Shown in pieces: positions 63,853 through 64,000 of a stretch of 64,000 nt of DNA. Positions within the stretch are counted from its first letter, which is position 1. Every line of letters starts with the position of its first letter. The notes beneath the pieces were generated by a model. The model saw only the letters and a program-made list of their open reading frames with translations, did not search any database and had not been told where the DNA came from. The stretch is from Triplophysa rosa (taxonomy: Eukaryota > Chordata > Actinopteri > Cypriniformes > Nemacheilidae). The position numbers were made by a program, and so were the translations under genes. The stretch is taken from the NCBI RefSeq assembly GCF_024868665.1, contig NC_079895.1, positions 6,641,069 through 6,705,068 of the forward strand, given 5' to 3'.

Positions 63853-64000
63853 AGTGTTGGGGAAAGTTACTTTTAAAAGTAACAAGTTACAATATTGAGT
63901 TACTCTATAAAAAAGTAACTAAATACGGTACTTGGGTACTTTTTGTGGAAAGTAACTGAAAGTACTTTTGCGTTACTTTTCCTCACCTAACTGATGCTCA
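63853..64000. mobile_element. TGTTGGGGAAAGTTACTT fish repeat, cut by window end
   Basis: CAGTGTTGGGGAAAGTTACT followed by AAAGTAAC words in both orientations. Same family as 11248-11390, and it runs off the window. Confidence 0.6.

Larger units (their letters stand above)
58414..64000 (-). other. clasp1 long intron, transposon-rich, to window end
   Basis: At least 5.6 kb upstream of the first visible clasp1 exon. I looked on the minus strand for the conserved TOG1 tail that normally precedes DKNFDDED and found none. The content is foldback MITEs (59816-59975, 60481-60705, 62268-62754), a hairpin (58772-58919), TTAA elements (61326-62056) and repeat arrays near 63.5 kb. Confidence 0.7.

Noticed and set aside
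58414..64000. TOG1 exons or an alternative clasp1 first exon
   Set aside because: No minus-strand segment resembles the conserved TOG1 tail or the short MRRLICKR-type alternative start. The intron simply continues past the window.

Overview
This window is teleost nuclear DNA, most likely from a cyprinid-type fish. The genes are split by GT-AG introns. They are recognisable vertebrate orthologues, and the introns are crowded with fish-type short DNA transposons, tRNA-derived SINEs and microsatellites. I rebuilt five protein-coding genes exon by exon. Every exon chain keeps frame across all its junctions. No bacterial, phage, CRISPR or operon structure is present.

Layout: znf142 (+, 1-5783, 5' end outside the window) runs tail to tail into plcd4 (-, 6509-12319, probable 5' UTR exon near 13.4 kb). 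plcd4 and ccdc93 (+, 14962-22467) are divergent, about 1.4 kb apart. ccdc93 converges on ddx18 (-, 23586-28736). ddx18 is followed by the 3' end of clasp1 (-, 31623-58413), whose upstream exons for TOG1 lie beyond the window. From 58.4 to 64 kb is clasp1 intron filled with transposon remnants.

The genes do not form one pathway. They cover a zinc-finger nuclear protein, a PIP2-specific phospholipase C, an endosomal recycling subunit, a nucleolar RNA helicase and a microtubule plus-end protein. They are kept together by old synteny. In human, ZNF142/PLCD4 sit at 2q35 and DDX18/CCDC93/CLASP1 at 2q14, each in the same relative orientation where I can recall it.

I see no wholly unknown gene system. 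The observations most worth a second look are regulatory. (1) A 14-bp inverted repeat carries AATAAA on both strands between convergent ccdc93 and ddx18. (2) The last ddx18 intron has near-perfect minor-spliceosome signals, and one plcd4 intron has weaker ones. (3) An exact CLEAR-type E-box lies in front of ccdc93, and a CACGTG lies in front of ddx18, a gene described as MYC-regulated. (4) A 48-unit GT repeat abuts a ccdc93 3' splice site. (5) Six in-frame cassette or micro-exon candidates lie in the clasp1 linker regions, with one EB-binding SxIP motif altered. (6) An inverted transposon pair flanks six clasp1 exons. Several nested transposon insertions keep perfect target-site duplications.
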